Below, piece by piece: positions 32,778 through 41,778 of a stretch of DNA of 64,000 nucleotides. Source of the DNA: Polaribacter haliotis (GTDB taxonomy: Bacteria > Bacteroidota > Bacteroidia > Flavobacteriales > Flavobacteriaceae); NCBI RefSeq assembly GCF_014784055.1, contig NZ_CP061813.1:1017501-1081500 (forward strand), given 5' to 3'. Position 1 is the first letter of the stretch. Each line of letters opens with the position of its first letter. The position numbers were made by a program, and so were the translations under genes. The notes under the pieces are model-generated. The model saw nothing but the letters and a program-made list of their open reading frames with translations. It did not search any database and was not told where the DNA came from.

Positions 32778-34136
32778 CTACATCGCACTTATAATATCGT
32801 ACTTCGTAATAATATGATAATTCCCATTCTCCAAATCCACCAAAACAGCTTGATTCTCTTTGGTAATTAACTTAGAAATAGCGTCTAATTTTGCAGATTT
32901 CTTAACAATAGGATATGGTTTTCCCATAATATCTTTAATTGGCTTATCAGCAATATTTTTGTCAGCAATAAAATTGTGTAACAAAACAGATTCGTCTATA
33001 GAACCCACAAAACCATTGATATCTTTTACAGGAATTTGGCTAATTTTAAAATCACGCATTCTTTCGATGGCGTGCGAAACCAATTCTTCTGTTTGTACAG
33101 TTACCAAGGTTCTTTTCTCGTCATTTTTTACCAAATCTGCAGCAGTTTTAATATCTTCTTCCAAGAAACCTCTCTCACGCATCCAATCGTCGTTAAACAT
33201 TTTACCCACATATCTACTTCCATGATCGTGAAATAAAACCACTACAACATCGTCTTTAGTAAAATGATGTTTTAATTGTAATAATCCTTTGATGGCAGAA
33301 CCTGCAGAATTACCAACAAAAATCCCTTCTTCTTTTGCAATTTTTCTTGTATAAACAGCAGCATCTTTATCCGTTACTTTCGTAAAACCGTCAATTAGCG
33401 AAAAATCGACATTTTTTGGCAAAATATCTTCTCCAATTCCTTCTGTAATGTATGGATAAATTTCATTCTCGTCAAAAATACCAGTTTCATGATATTTTTT
33501 AAAAACAGATCCATAAGTATCTACTCCCCAAATTTTAATATTTGGGTTTTTCTCTTTCAAATATTTTGCAACTCCAGAAACTGTTCCTCCAGTTCCAACA
33601 CCCACTACAAAATGAGTGATTTTCCCTTCAGTTTGCTCCCAAATTTCTGGCCCAGTTTGCTCATAATGTGCAATTGCGTTACTTGGATTGTCATACTGAT
33701 TCACATACCAAGAATTAGGCGTTTCTGCTCCCAAACGTTTAGAAACCGAGTAATAAGAACGAGGATCACTTGGTTCTACGTTTGTTGGACACACAATTAC
33801 TTCTGCACCCACAGCACGTAAAATATCCATTTTTTCTTTCGACTGTTTGTCCGAAATTACAAAAATACATTTGTAACCTTTTACAATTGCTGCCAAAGCC
33901 AAACCCATTCCTGTGTTTCCAGAAGTTCCTTCTATAATAGTTCCTCCAGGTTGTAAACGTCCATCTGCTTCTGCATCTTCAATCATTTTTAATGCCATTC
34001 TATCTTTTACAGAATTCCCTGGGTTAAACGTTTCTACTTTCGCCAACACCAAAGCATCCACCTCTTTTGTTACCGAATTTAATTGTACCAAAGGCGTATT
34101 TCCAATGGTTTCTAATATATTTTTTGCGTATTTCAT
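32778..34136 (-). CDS. PLP-dependent cystathionine beta-synthase with tandem CBS domains
   Basis: A 452-residue enzyme of the cysteine synthase/CBS family. The PLP Lys is in NPGNSVKDRMALKMI (about residue 43), the phosphate loop is GTSGNTGMGLA and VGVGTGGTVSG, and SAGSAIKGL closes the active site. Residues about 335-450 form two CBS domains (MRDFKISQIPVKDI and LENGNYHIITKYDIISAM), which can sense S-adenosylmethionine or adenine nucleotides. It condenses serine or O-acetylserine with homocysteine or sulfide. It ends with a strong terminator; upstream lies a composite repeat. Confidence 0.92.
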   Translation of the reverse strand: MKYAKNILETIGNTPLVQLNSVTKEVDALVLAKVETFNPGNSVKDRMALKMIEDAEADGRLQPGGTIIEGTSGNTGMGLALAAIVKGYKCIFVISDKQSKEKMDILRAVGAEVIVCPTNVEPSDPRSYYSVSKRLGAETPNSWYVNQYDNPSNAIAHYEQTGPEIWEQTEGKITHFVVGVGTGGTVSGVAKYLKEKNPNIKIWGVDTYGSVFKKYHETGIFDENEIYPYITEGIGEDILPKNVDFSLIDGFTKVTDKDAAVYTRKIAKEEGIFVGNSAGSAIKGLLQLKHHFTKDDVVVVLFHDHGSRYVGKMFNDDWMRERGFLEEDIKTAADLVKNDEKRTLVTVQTEELVSHAIERMRDFKISQIPVKDINGFVGSIDESVLLHNFIADKNIADKPIKDIMGKPYPIVKKSAKLDAISKLITKENQAVLVDLENGNYHIITKYDIISAM

Positions 34137-34171
34137 GTAGTATTTTTCGACTGTAAAGATAAATCATTTTT

Positions 34172-34395
34172 TGGGCGTTCCCTAAAGGTCGCGCTTTCAT
34201 TACTCGCTTTTAACACTTTTTAAGAAGTGTTAAAGAGCTCAAACACGCCATTCAATCGCTAACGCAAACTGTCTATTAGCTAATTTCTATGCCAAAAGTT
34301 AGTAGATAATCTGCGTTAGCGATTGCAATGGCATCCTTTTTTGAGATACGAAAAAAAGATATAATGGAAAGCGCGACCTTTTTAGGGAACGCCCA
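34172..34395. repeat. composite GGGCGTT inverted-repeat element (224 bp)
   Basis: Long terminal inverted repeats: TGGGCGTTCCCTAAAGGTCG, with GCGCTTTC after it (34172-34198), and its near-complement at 34367-34395. Inside lies a second inverted pair CAATCGCTAACGCA / TGCGTTAGCGATTG (34253-34266, 34312-34325), so it is two half-elements head to head. Related half copies occur at 41903 and 56594. A non-coding, MITE-like family. Confidence 0.8.
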
Positions 34396-34421
34396 TAAAT
34401 TAGATAAGCTAAATATAATTT

Positions 34422-35657
34422 TTAAGCAAACTTAATAGACTTCGAAGGATTTATTTTGGTAATTATGTAAGAAGGAATTATCAGCATTAAAAAACACATA
34501 AATAAGGTTCCTAAATTTAATAAAATAATTGCTTTTAAAGAGATAAAAACTGGCATTACATTTACGTAATAAGTTTCTGGATTTAAAGTAATTAATTCGA
34601 AAAAATACTGAATTCCAATAATGGATAAACCAATTACATTCCCCCAGAAAAGTCCTTTTAAAATAAGATAAGAAGCGTTGTATAAAAACACTTTTCGAAT
34701 GCCAGTATTTGTGCTTCCCAATGCTTTTAAAATTCCAATCATTTGTACACGTTCTAAAATTAAAACGAGTAAAGCTGTAATCATATTTATACCAGCAACA
34801 AAAATCATAATTATAATAATTACCCAAACATTATTATCGAATAATTTAATCCAATCGAAAACAGTTTGGTTCATATCTATTATGGTCTTGCTGTTTAAAG
34901 TGGAACCAATTTTGCTATAAATTTCGTCTCCTTTTTCTTGAATTTTATCGAAATTATCGAGTAAAACTTCAAAACCACCAACTTGATTTTCGGTCCATTT
35001 ATTTAGTTTTTGTACTTCTCTGATGTCGCCAATCATCATATTTTTATCAAACTGAGCAAAGCCAGTGTTGTAAATTCCAGTAATTACATATTTTTTATTG
35101 GAAGGTAATTTACTTGTAGATGTTTTTAAAAATGTAGCGTTAATTGTGTCATTCAGTTTTAATTGCAATCGATTTACAACCGTTTTCGACAATAAAACAT
35201 CTCTTGTTCTTGACTGATTAAAATCGGGCAACTTCCCTTCTATAACATATTCTTCGAAAAAAGTCCAATCGTAATCAGATGAAACACCTTTAAAAATAAT
35301 GCCTTCGAAATCTGTTTTTGTTCGAAGAATTCCTGCTTTATTTGCAAATATTTGCACATTTTTTATTCCTTCTATATCTTTAAATTCCGGATAAAAATCT
35401 TGATGGATATCAATAGGAGTTGTAGAAACGTCAGAATTATTATTATCGTAGTTTAAGATTTGAACATGACCTTTAAAACCGGCGATTTTATCGCGAATTT
35501 TACCCTGAAAACCAGATGCGATTGCTACAGCAATTAACATAACCGCAATTCCTAATGAAATTGCAGTGATTGCAATTTTTATTATTGGCGATGAAATGCT
35601 ATTTTTATACTTTTTGCCAGCGATAATGCGTTTTGCAATAAATAACTCGTAATTCAA
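34422..35657 (-). CDS. ABC transporter permease, LolC/LolE-like (FtsX domain)
   Basis: A 411-residue inner-membrane protein with an N-terminal helix (IKIAITAISLGIAVMLIAVA), a periplasmic domain of about 220 residues (MacB-like core) and three C-terminal helices (about 265-295, 320-350, 370-400, FtsX domain: ALLVLILERVQMIGILKALG and MPVFISLKAIILLNLGTLF). It is of the lipoprotein-releasing type that extracts lipoproteins for the outer membrane. The start is a TTG at 35655-35657 because no ATG occurs upstream; MNYELFIAKRII matches the family start. Divergent from namZ with only four bases between. Confidence 0.88.
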   Translation of the reverse strand: MNYELFIAKRIIAGKKYKNSISSPIIKIAITAISLGIAVMLIAVAIASGFQGKIRDKIAGFKGHVQILNYDNNNSDVSTTPIDIHQDFYPEFKDIEGIKNVQIFANKAGILRTKTDFEGIIFKGVSSDYDWTFFEEYVIEGKLPDFNQSRTRDVLLSKTVVNRLQLKLNDTINATFLKTSTSKLPSNKKYVITGIYNTGFAQFDKNMMIGDIREVQKLNKWTENQVGGFEVLLDNFDKIQEKGDEIYSKIGSTLNSKTIIDMNQTVFDWIKLFDNNVWVIIIIMIFVAGINMITALLVLILERVQMIGILKALGSTNTGIRKVFLYNASYLILKGLFWGNVIGLSIIGIQYFFELITLNPETYYVNVMPVFISLKAIILLNLGTLFMCFLMLIIPSYIITKINPSKSIKFA

Positions 35658-35661
35658 ATTG

Positions 35662-36933
35662 ATGATAAAATTAATTCACCTCAAAAGTACATATTTATTC
35701 TTATTTCTATTGTTGAATTTTCAGCTGATTTCTTGTGCACAGAAAAAGGTTAAAGATTCAAAACTGGAAATTCAAAGTTCAAAAAATGAGACATTAGAAA
35801 TTAAAACAGGCGCAGAACAAACCAATTTATACCTCGATTTACTAAAAGATAAAAAAGTTGGTATTGTAGCCAACCAGACTTCAGTTTTATCTGTTTTACA
35901 AAGAGCGGAAGTTGCACCAAATGTTATGGGTTCTAAAAAAGTAACGCATCATTTAGTAGATTATTTACATAATTATGGCGGAATTACAGTAACTAAAGTT
36001 TTTTCTCCAGAACATGGTTTTCGTGGAAAAGCAGATGCTGCAGAATTGATTAAAGATGGTGTTGATACCAAAACAGGTTTACCAATTATCTCTATTTATG
36101 GAAAAAGTAAAAAACCGTCTGCAAAACAATTAGAAGGAATTAATGTAATGGTTTTTGATATTCAAGATGTGGGAGCTCGTTTTTACACTTATATTTCTTC
36201 TTTGCATTATGTAATGGAAGCTTGTGCAGAAAACGGAATTCCGCTTATTATTTTAGACAGACCCAATCCAAATGCACATTATATAGATGGTCCTGTTTTA
36301 GAAATGGAACACACTAGTTTTGTTGGTAAACATCCTGTTCCTGTAGTTTATGGAATGACCATTGGCGAATATGGACAAATGATTAATGGAGAAAAATGGC
36401 TCAAAAACGGAATACAATGTGATTTAAAAGTAATTCCGAATAAAAATTATACGCATAATTCGAGATATTCTTTATCCATAAAACCTTCACCAAATTTACC
36501 AAATGATAAAAGTATAAATCTATACCCAAGTTTAGGTTTTTTCGAAGGAACAACAATTAATGCTGGTCGTGGAACAGAATTTCAATTTCAAAGATATGGA
36601 GCGCCATTTTTTAAGAAAACTGATTTTTCATACACTCCAAAAGCAAATGAAGGTGCAAAATATCCAAAGCACAAAGGAAAATTGTGTTATGGAGTAGATT
36701 TAAGTAAAACGCCTCAATTATCAAAAATTGACTTGTCTTTTTTAATGGATGCATATAAACAAACTCCAAAAACAGAAAAGTTCTTTGGAGAAACTTTTAC
36801 AATTCACGCAGGAACAAAAAAACTGCAACAACAATTAGAACAAGGTTTATCAGAAAAAGAAATTAGAGCAAGTTGGGTTGATGGTTTGGAGAAATTTAAA
36901 ATTGTTCGTGAGAAATATTTGATTTATGAATAG
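35662..36933 (+). CDS. exo-beta-N-acetylmuramidase NamZ-type protein (DUF1343)
   Basis: A 423-residue lipoprotein (start ATG at 35662, lipobox FQLISCAQKK). The DUF1343/NamZ domain covers almost the whole mature protein: VGIVANQTSVL, TKVFSPEHGFRGKADA, SIYGKSKKPSAKQLEGINVM, FDIQDVGARFYTYISSLHYV and LDRPNPN. NamZ releases N-acetylmuramic acid from the non-reducing end of peptidoglycan glycans. An upstream TTG in frame at 35659 gives one more Met and is not needed. Function is inferred from the family. Confidence 0.92.
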   Translation: MIKLIHLKSTYLFLFLLLNFQLISCAQKKVKDSKLEIQSSKNETLEIKTGAEQTNLYLDLLKDKKVGIVANQTSVLSVLQRAEVAPNVMGSKKVTHHLVDYLHNYGGITVTKVFSPEHGFRGKADAAELIKDGVDTKTGLPIISIYGKSKKPSAKQLEGINVMVFDIQDVGARFYTYISSLHYVMEACAENGIPLIILDRPNPNAHYIDGPVLEMEHTSFVGKHPVPVVYGMTIGEYGQMINGEKWLKNGIQCDLKVIPNKNYTHNSRYSLSIKPSPNLPNDKSINLYPSLGFFEGTTINAGRGTEFQFQRYGAPFFKKTDFSYTPKANEGAKYPKHKGKLCYGVDLSKTPQLSKIDLSFLMDAYKQTPKTEKFFGETFTIHAGTKKLQQQLEQGLSEKEIRASWVDGLEKFKIVREKYLIYE

Positions 36934-36937
36934 TTTT

Positions 36938-37068
36938 TGTCATTCCTACGAAGGCAGGAATCCATACTAACTTTATTAAATACTCAAAAATACAACTCTA
37001 AAAAGAAGTAATAGTTTAATTGAATTATTTAGTACTAATTATAGATTCCTGCCTTCGCAGGAATGACA
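36938..37068. repeat. REP-doublet element R1 (131 bp)
   Basis: Arms TGTCATTCCTACGAAGGCAGGAATC-type at 36938-36962 and GATTCCTGCCTTCGCAGG, then AATGACA at 37044-37068. Left and right arms are inverted copies (24 of 25 identical), and each is itself a hairpin (ATTCCTGC / GCAGGAAT). It ends 10 bases before the GIY-YIG gene. Confidence 0.85.
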
Positions 37069-37078
37069 AATAAAATAA

Positions 37079-37387
37079 ATGAAAACTATCCACCAATATT
37101 ACGTGTATCTTTTAGCTAGTAAAATTAGAGGAACTTTATACATTGGTGTTACAAACGATTTACAAAGAAGAGTTTACGAACATAAAATGGGAATCAAAAA
37201 AGGTTTTACACAAAAATATGGTGTAAATAGATTGGTTTATTTTGAAACTTATCAAAATATTGAAGAAGCAATTACCAGAGAAAACAACATGAAAAAATGG
37301 AAACGTGATTGGAAAATTAAACTAATTGAAGAAGAAAATATACAATGGCTCGATTTAGCAAAAGATTGGTATGATGATATTTTATGA
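37079..37387 (+). CDS. GIY-YIG nuclease family protein (102 aa)
   Basis: A stand-alone GIY-YIG domain protein. The motif is YYVYLLASKIRGTLYIGVTN (GIY as VYL, YIG as YIG), the catalytic Arg is in DLQRRVYEH and a Glu in EEAITRENNMKKWKRDWK. The domain takes the whole length, as in the YhbQ/UPF0213-type and homing-type small nucleases. It lacks the UvrC C-terminal domains, so it is not UvrC. It lies directly between two REP-doublet copies; no similar gene is beside the other two copies. Possible roles are repair or mobility of the repeats. Confidence 0.9.
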   Translation: MKTIHQYYVYLLASKIRGTLYIGVTNDLQRRVYEHKMGIKKGFTQKYGVNRLVYFETYQNIEEAITRENNMKKWKRDWKIKLIEEENIQWLDLAKDWYDDIL

Positions 37388-37406
37388 GATTGAAATATAT
37401 TAGCTC

Positions 37407-37548
37407 TGTCATTCCTGCGAAGGCAGGAATCTAAACTAAACTTCTAAAATATAAAAAACAAAACTCAAAAAAGCAGTAATTGTCTAAACTAATTATTAAG
37501 AGCTGATTAAGTTACTAATTATGGATTCCTGCCTACGCAGGAATGACA
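37407..37548. repeat. REP-doublet element R2 (142 bp)
   Basis: Left arm 37407-37431 (TGTCATTCCTGCGAAGGCAG), right arm 37524-37548. 20 bases after the stop of the GIY-YIG gene. The interior shares stretches such as CTAAAC, ACTCAAAAA, AGTAATTGT with R1, R3 and R4, so the copies are related along the whole length. Confidence 0.85.
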
Positions 37549-37648
37549 AATGGAATAAATATATTTTCCAAAATAAAAATTCACACTCACTTTCTTTTGT
37601 CTGTTTATACTTTGAAAATTATAATAACTTTACAATATGAATTTGACT

Positions 37649-37791
37649 TGTCATTCCTACGAAGGCAGAAATCTAAACTAATTTTTATAAATACTCAAAA
37701 ACCGCATTTTTAAAGGAGGTAATTATTTAATTGAATCCTTAAGTGCTGTTAAATTTACCAATCATGGATTCCTGCCTACGCAGGAATGACA
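37649..37791. repeat. REP-doublet element R3 (143 bp)
   Basis: Left arm 37649-37673 (one base change, GGCAGAAATC), right arm 37767-37791. It ends six bases before the stop codon of the fatty acid hydroxylase gene and may act as its transcription terminator region. The stretch 37549-37648 between R2 and R3 holds no feature I can name. Confidence 0.85.
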
Positions 37792-37796
37792 AAATT

Positions 37797-38633
37797 CTAA
37801 ACTTCCTCAACACCAGTAGGTTTTCGATATCCTTGAAAAGGTTGTTTTAACAACTCTTTTAAAGAAGAATTTTTAACTTCATCAGGGAAAGTATCTACTC
37901 CATAGATAATTTTTTCTCTGTCTAATTCTAAATAGGTTCCAAAAATTCTATCCCAAATAGAAAAAATATTTCCATAATTAGAATCTGTATAAGGCAACAT
38001 ATTATGATGATGAACCTTATGCATATCTGGAGAAACAATAAAGTAACTCAAGAATTTATCTACTTTTGGAGACATTTTAATATTTGCATGGGTGAATTGT
38101 GTAAAAATCAACGACATAGATTGATATATAAACACAATTGCAATGGGAGTTCCAACTACAAAAACACCCAACAATGTAAACGCAAAACGAATAACACTTT
38201 CTATAGGATGATGTCTGTTTGCAGTGGTTGTATCTACTTTATGATCTGAATGATGCACCAAATGAACCATCCACAAAGGTTTTATTTTGTGCTCTGTGTA
38301 ATGTGCTAAATACGCACCAAAGAAATCTAAAAATAAAACGCCTAAAACAACATACAACAACAAAGGCATTTCTGGTAACCAATTGATAATTCCGAAATTA
38401 TTTGCTTGCACCCAATCTGCCGTTTTTAATAATAAAAAAGCTAATGCAAAATTTATGATGATCGTCGTTAATGTAAAAAACAAATTGGGAACTGCGTGTT
38501 TCCACTTCTTATAATCGAATTTGAATAATGGAATTGCTCCTTCTAATAACCAAAAAAAAGTAATTCCACCAACTAAAATAAGACTTCTGTGGGCAGTTGG
38601 TATGGTTTCAAAATAATTAAAAATAGTCTCCAA
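37797..38633 (-). CDS. sterol desaturase / fatty acid hydroxylase family protein
   Basis: A 278-residue membrane di-iron enzyme. The four helices are at about 15-37, 45-70, 85-110 and 150-185. The histidine clusters for the di-iron center are HYTEHKIKPLWMVHLVHHSD, TANRHHPIESV and MHKVHHHNMLPYTDSNYG, and the C-terminal signature NIFSIWDRIFGTY is classical of the superfamily. Members hydroxylate or desaturate lipids. Substrate unknown; single-gene unit with repeat element R3 directly at its 3' end. Confidence 0.92.
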   Translation of the reverse strand: METIFNYFETIPTAHRSLILVGGITFFWLLEGAIPLFKFDYKKWKHAVPNLFFTLTTIIINFALAFLLLKTADWVQANNFGIINWLPEMPLLLYVVLGVLFLDFFGAYLAHYTEHKIKPLWMVHLVHHSDHKVDTTTANRHHPIESVIRFAFTLLGVFVVGTPIAIVFIYQSMSLIFTQFTHANIKMSPKVDKFLSYFIVSPDMHKVHHHNMLPYTDSNYGNIFSIWDRIFGTYLELDREKIIYGVDTFPDEVKNSSLKELLKQPFQGYRKPTGVEEV

Positions 38634-38677
38634 ATTGTTTTATATTTTCTACTAAAATAGTAAAAATTGTTTAACCT

Positions 38678-38829
38678 ATCATCCCTGCCTTTCGACTTCG
38701 CTCAAGACAAACTCTAGCAGGAATCCAAACTAACGCTTTTAAACATCTTGATGTTAATATTTAAAAGAAGAAGTTGTTTAATTCAGATTTACAAGTCAAT
38801 TATAGATTCCTGCCTGCGCAGGAATGACA
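38678..38829. repeat. REP-doublet element R4, interrupted in its left arm
   Basis: Right arm 38805-38829 intact. The left arm begins ATCATCCCTGCCT and ends AGCAGGAATCC, but is split by about 26 bases with TTCGACTTCGCTCAAGACAA, which is itself a common intergenic repeat sequence in Flavobacteriia. The interior is related to R1-R3. Confidence 0.7.
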
Positions 38830-38845
38830 AATCACAAAGATTGGA

Positions 38846-38862
38846 AAAGTCCCCTTTGGGGA
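38846..38862 (-). terminator. terminator-like hairpin of the YkgJ-type gene
   Basis: TCCCC TTT GGGGA (38850-38862) with CTTTT on the minus strand, 12 bases past the stop of the gene at 38874. Confidence 0.6.
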
Positions 38863-38873
38863 TTTAGGGGCTA

Positions 38874-39398
38874 TTAAGACCTTCGAACTTTCTTGTTCCC
38901 TTCTAAAGGCAAAACTTCCTTTAATTTCTCTACTATATTATAAGCAGCAGGACAAACAGCTGTATTTGCAATGGTTAAATCCGTAATTCCGATAAACTTT
39001 TTACGATTTGTATGCGGATATTCTGCACATGCTTTTGGTCTTACATTATATATAAAACAAGTATTATCAGATTCATCAAAAAATGAACATGGAGCTGTTT
39101 TTAACACCATAAAATCATCTTCATCTCTTTCTAAATACTGATCTTGAAAAGCTGCAACCTTCATTTTTAAAGACTTGGAAATTCTTTCTACATCTGTATC
39201 TGTAAAAATCGGACTGGTAGTTTTACAACAATTTCCACACGTTAAACAGTCTGTTTTTTCAAACTCTTTGTCGTGCAATTCTTGCATTAAATAGTCCAAT
39301 CTTTTTGGCGTTCGTTTCTTTAATCTTGCAAAATATTTTTCGCTTTCTTTCTTTGCTTCTTGCGCTAATTTTGGTAGTTCTTGTAAACGTTTTTCCAT
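38874..39398 (-). CDS. YkgJ-family cysteine cluster protein
   Basis: A 174-residue cytoplasmic protein with eight or so conserved cysteines for Zn or Fe-S: CLTCGNCCKTTSPIF at the front and APCSFFDESDNTCFIYNVRP, then KACAEYPHTN, and VCPAAY. This layout is the YkgJ family; function unknown, perhaps an oxidoreductase or an Fe-S protein. The N-terminal 45 residues are a charged helix. It is a single-gene unit between a REP element and the argS promoter region. Confidence 0.88.
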   Translation of the reverse strand: MEKRLQELPKLAQEAKKESEKYFARLKKRTPKRLDYLMQELHDKEFEKTDCLTCGNCCKTTSPIFTDTDVERISKSLKMKVAAFQDQYLERDEDDFMVLKTAPCSFFDESDNTCFIYNVRPKACAEYPHTNRKKFIGITDLTIANTAVCPAAYNIVEKLKEVLPLEGNKKVRRS

Positions 39399-39678
39399 CT
39401 CGCAAAATTACGAATTAATGATGACAATGGTTTGCTTTTTATGATGTTTAAAATGAATCCTTATCATTAGTTATAAGTATAGGATAATCTAAACTGAATC
39501 AATTAATATTATTTCATTAAGTAAGCTGAACTCACAAATATAAATTTAATCAAAATGAAAATTAGTAATGAATTTACAACTAAAAATAACCACCTAAATT
39601 TCTCCAAACAATCTTGACATTTCAGCTCCCAAAAAACAAATAAAATCCTTAATTTTGCAATTCAATTTTCGAAAGTAA
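39399..39678. other. intergenic region upstream of argS, 280 bases
   Basis: No gene is visible on either strand. It contains the -7 element TAATTTTG at 39650-39657, 21 bases before the argS ATG. TTGACA at 39614 is too far from it (33 bases) to be the partner -33. Confidence 0.6.
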
Positions 39679-41778
39679 ATGAATATTCAAAACATAATAG
39701 AAGCCAAAGTAAAAGAAGGTTTTTTAGCATTATTTAACGTAGAAATTCCAACTGTGGAATTTCAAGCAACCAGAAAAGAATTTGAAGGAGATATTACAGT
39801 TGTAGTTTTTCCAATGTTGCGTTACAAAAAAGGAAACCCTGTACAAATAGGAGAAGATTTAGGTAAATATGTTGTTGAAAACGTTCCAGAAATAACTAAT
39901 TACAATGTTGTAAAAGGTTTTTTAAACTTGGTAATTGACGATGCTTTTTACACAAATTTCTTCAATTCTATTTACACTGATACAAATTTTGGTTTTGTTT
40001 CGCCAAAAGCGAATGAAAAAGCAATGATGGTAGAATATTCTTCGCCAAACACCAACAAACCTTTACATTTAGGTCACGTTCGTAATAATTTATTAGGGTA
40101 TTCTGTTGCTGAAATTATAAAAGCTTCTGGAAAAAAAGTTTACAAAACTCAAATTATTAACGATAGAGGAATTCATATTTGTAAGTCGATGTTGGCTTGG
40201 CAGAAATATGGTGAAGGAGAAACTCCAGAATCTACAGGTTTAAAAGGAGATAAATTAGTTGGGAATTATTATGTTCTTTTTGAAAAGAAATTAAAACAAC
40301 AAGCTAAACCAATTTTTACTGATTATTTAAATAATAATTTTAATAATTACCCAACAGTTAAGGCTTCAAATATTAAAGTCATAAACAATTTAATTTCTAA
40401 TAGTAATCAATTAAAAAATGATGAAATAGAAAAGATAAAAATAAATGAAATAAAATCAATAGATCCTATTTTTGCTTTATATACTGATGAAGCGATTAAA
40501 AATAAATCTGGTTTTAGAGAGATTATTAAAAATATTTTATCCGAATTAAGCGAAGATGAAAAGAAAAGTTTTAATAAAAGAATCAAGAAATTTGAGGAAA
40601 TAATAAAACCTATTTCTGATTTAGAAATAAAAATTGATGAAGCTACTGCTAAAATCAATAAAATTTCTAAAGATAGAACTGAATTATTTGGTCAAGCACA
40701 AGAAATGCTTCGTAAATGGGAAGCTGGAGATGAAAAAGTAGTTGCTCTTTGGAAAGAAATGAACTCTTGGGTTTACAAAGGTTTTGATGCAACTTACAAA
40801 AATATGGGTGTCGATTTTGATACTTTATATTATGAAAGTAATACGTATTTATTAGGAAAAGATGTAGTTGCACAAGGTTTAGAAAAAGGTGTTTTTTATA
40901 AAAAAGAAGATGGTTCTGTTTGGTGCGATTTAACGGATGATGGTTTAGATGAAAAAATTGTGTTGCGTTCAGACGGAACAGCAGTTTATATGACACAAGA
41001 TATTGGAACTGCGATTCAGCGTGTAAAAGATTTCCCAGATGTTGGTGGAATGGTTTATACAGTTGGTAATGAGCAGGATTATCATTTTCAAGTATTGTTT
41101 TTAATTTTGAAGAAATTAGGATTCGATTGGGCAAAACAACTGCATCATTTAAGTTACGGAATGGTAGATTTACCTTCTGGAAAAATGAAATCGAGAGAAG
41201 GAACTGTTGTAGATGCAGATGATTTAATGGTAGAAATGACTGCTACAGCCAAAGAAATTTCTGAAGAATTAGGAAAATTAGATGGTTATTCAGATGAAGA
41301 AAAAGCCGAATTATACGAAATTATTGGTTTAGGTGCTTTAAAATATTTTGTTCTAAAAGTAGATCCGAAAAAGAGAATTTTATTTGACCCTAAAAGCTCT
41401 GTAGATTTTCAAGGAAATACTGGGCCTTTTATTCAATATACGTATGCTCGAATTCAGTCTATTATTAGAAAAGCAGATTTTGATTATTCGAAACCAGTTT
41501 CGATTGAATTACACGAAAAAGAGAAAGAATTATTGAAACAATTAGAGTTGTTTCCTGAAACGATTCAGCAAGCGGCTACCAATTATTCACCAGCAATTAT
41601 TGCAAATTACACATACGACTTGGTAAAGGAGTTTAATTCATTTTACCAAAATGTGCATATTTTAGGTGAAGATAATTTAGATAAGAAAGTATTTAGAGTT
41701 CAGTTATCTAAAAAAGTAGCAGATACTATAAAACAAGCATTTTCTTTATTGGGAATTCAAGTTCCAGAGAGAATGTAG
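39679..41778 (+). CDS. argS: arginyl-tRNA synthetase with an extra internal segment
   Basis: Charges tRNA-Arg; class I, cytoplasmic. The HIGH signature is SSPNTNKPLHLGHVRNNLLG (about residues 122-141), and the KMSK-like part is GKMKSREGTVVDADDL. The C-terminal anticodon domain (FQGNTGPFIQYTYARIQSII) is normal. At 699 residues it is about 105 longer than the roughly 592 usual in this family. Extra material lies at about residues 208-336 between GNYYVLFEKK (195-204) and AQEMLRKWEAGD (340-351), where relatives have only about 25 residues. It is Lys/Ile/Asn-rich with predicted coil (ISDLEIKIDEATAKINKISK). The frame is uninterrupted, so the gene is probably functional. Confidence 0.95.
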   Translation: MNIQNIIEAKVKEGFLALFNVEIPTVEFQATRKEFEGDITVVVFPMLRYKKGNPVQIGEDLGKYVVENVPEITNYNVVKGFLNLVIDDAFYTNFFNSIYTDTNFGFVSPKANEKAMMVEYSSPNTNKPLHLGHVRNNLLGYSVAEIIKASGKKVYKTQIINDRGIHICKSMLAWQKYGEGETPESTGLKGDKLVGNYYVLFEKKLKQQAKPIFTDYLNNNFNNYPTVKASNIKVINNLISNSNQLKNDEIEKIKINEIKSIDPIFALYTDEAIKNKSGFREIIKNILSELSEDEKKSFNKRIKKFEEIIKPISDLEIKIDEATAKINKISKDRTELFGQAQEMLRKWEAGDEKVVALWKEMNSWVYKGFDATYKNMGVDFDTLYYESNTYLLGKDVVAQGLEKGVFYKKEDGSVWCDLTDDGLDEKIVLRSDGTAVYMTQDIGTAIQRVKDFPDVGGMVYTVGNEQDYHFQVLFLILKKLGFDWAKQLHHLSYGMVDLPSGKMKSREGTVVDADDLMVEMTATAKEISEELGKLDGYSDEEKAELYEIIGLGALKYFVLKVDPKKRILFDPKSSVDFQGNTGPFIQYTYARIQSIIRKADFDYSKPVSIELHEKEKELLKQLELFPETIQQAATNYSPAIIANYTYDLVKEFNSFYQNVHILGEDNLDKKVFRVQLSKKVADTIKQAFSLLGIQVPERM

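Noticed and set aside
37079..37387. UvrC fragment
   Set aside because: Only the GIY-YIG domain is present, with natural start and stop and typical length for stand-alone nucleases.
36938..38829. Spaced palindromes as a CRISPR array
   Set aside because: Unit spacing is irregular, repeats are inverted pairs, no cas genes are near and the elements contain conserved interiors.
40300..40695. ArgS insertion as an intein
   Set aside because: Only about 105 extra residues, no Cys/Ser at the start and no HN-Cys/Ser at the end.
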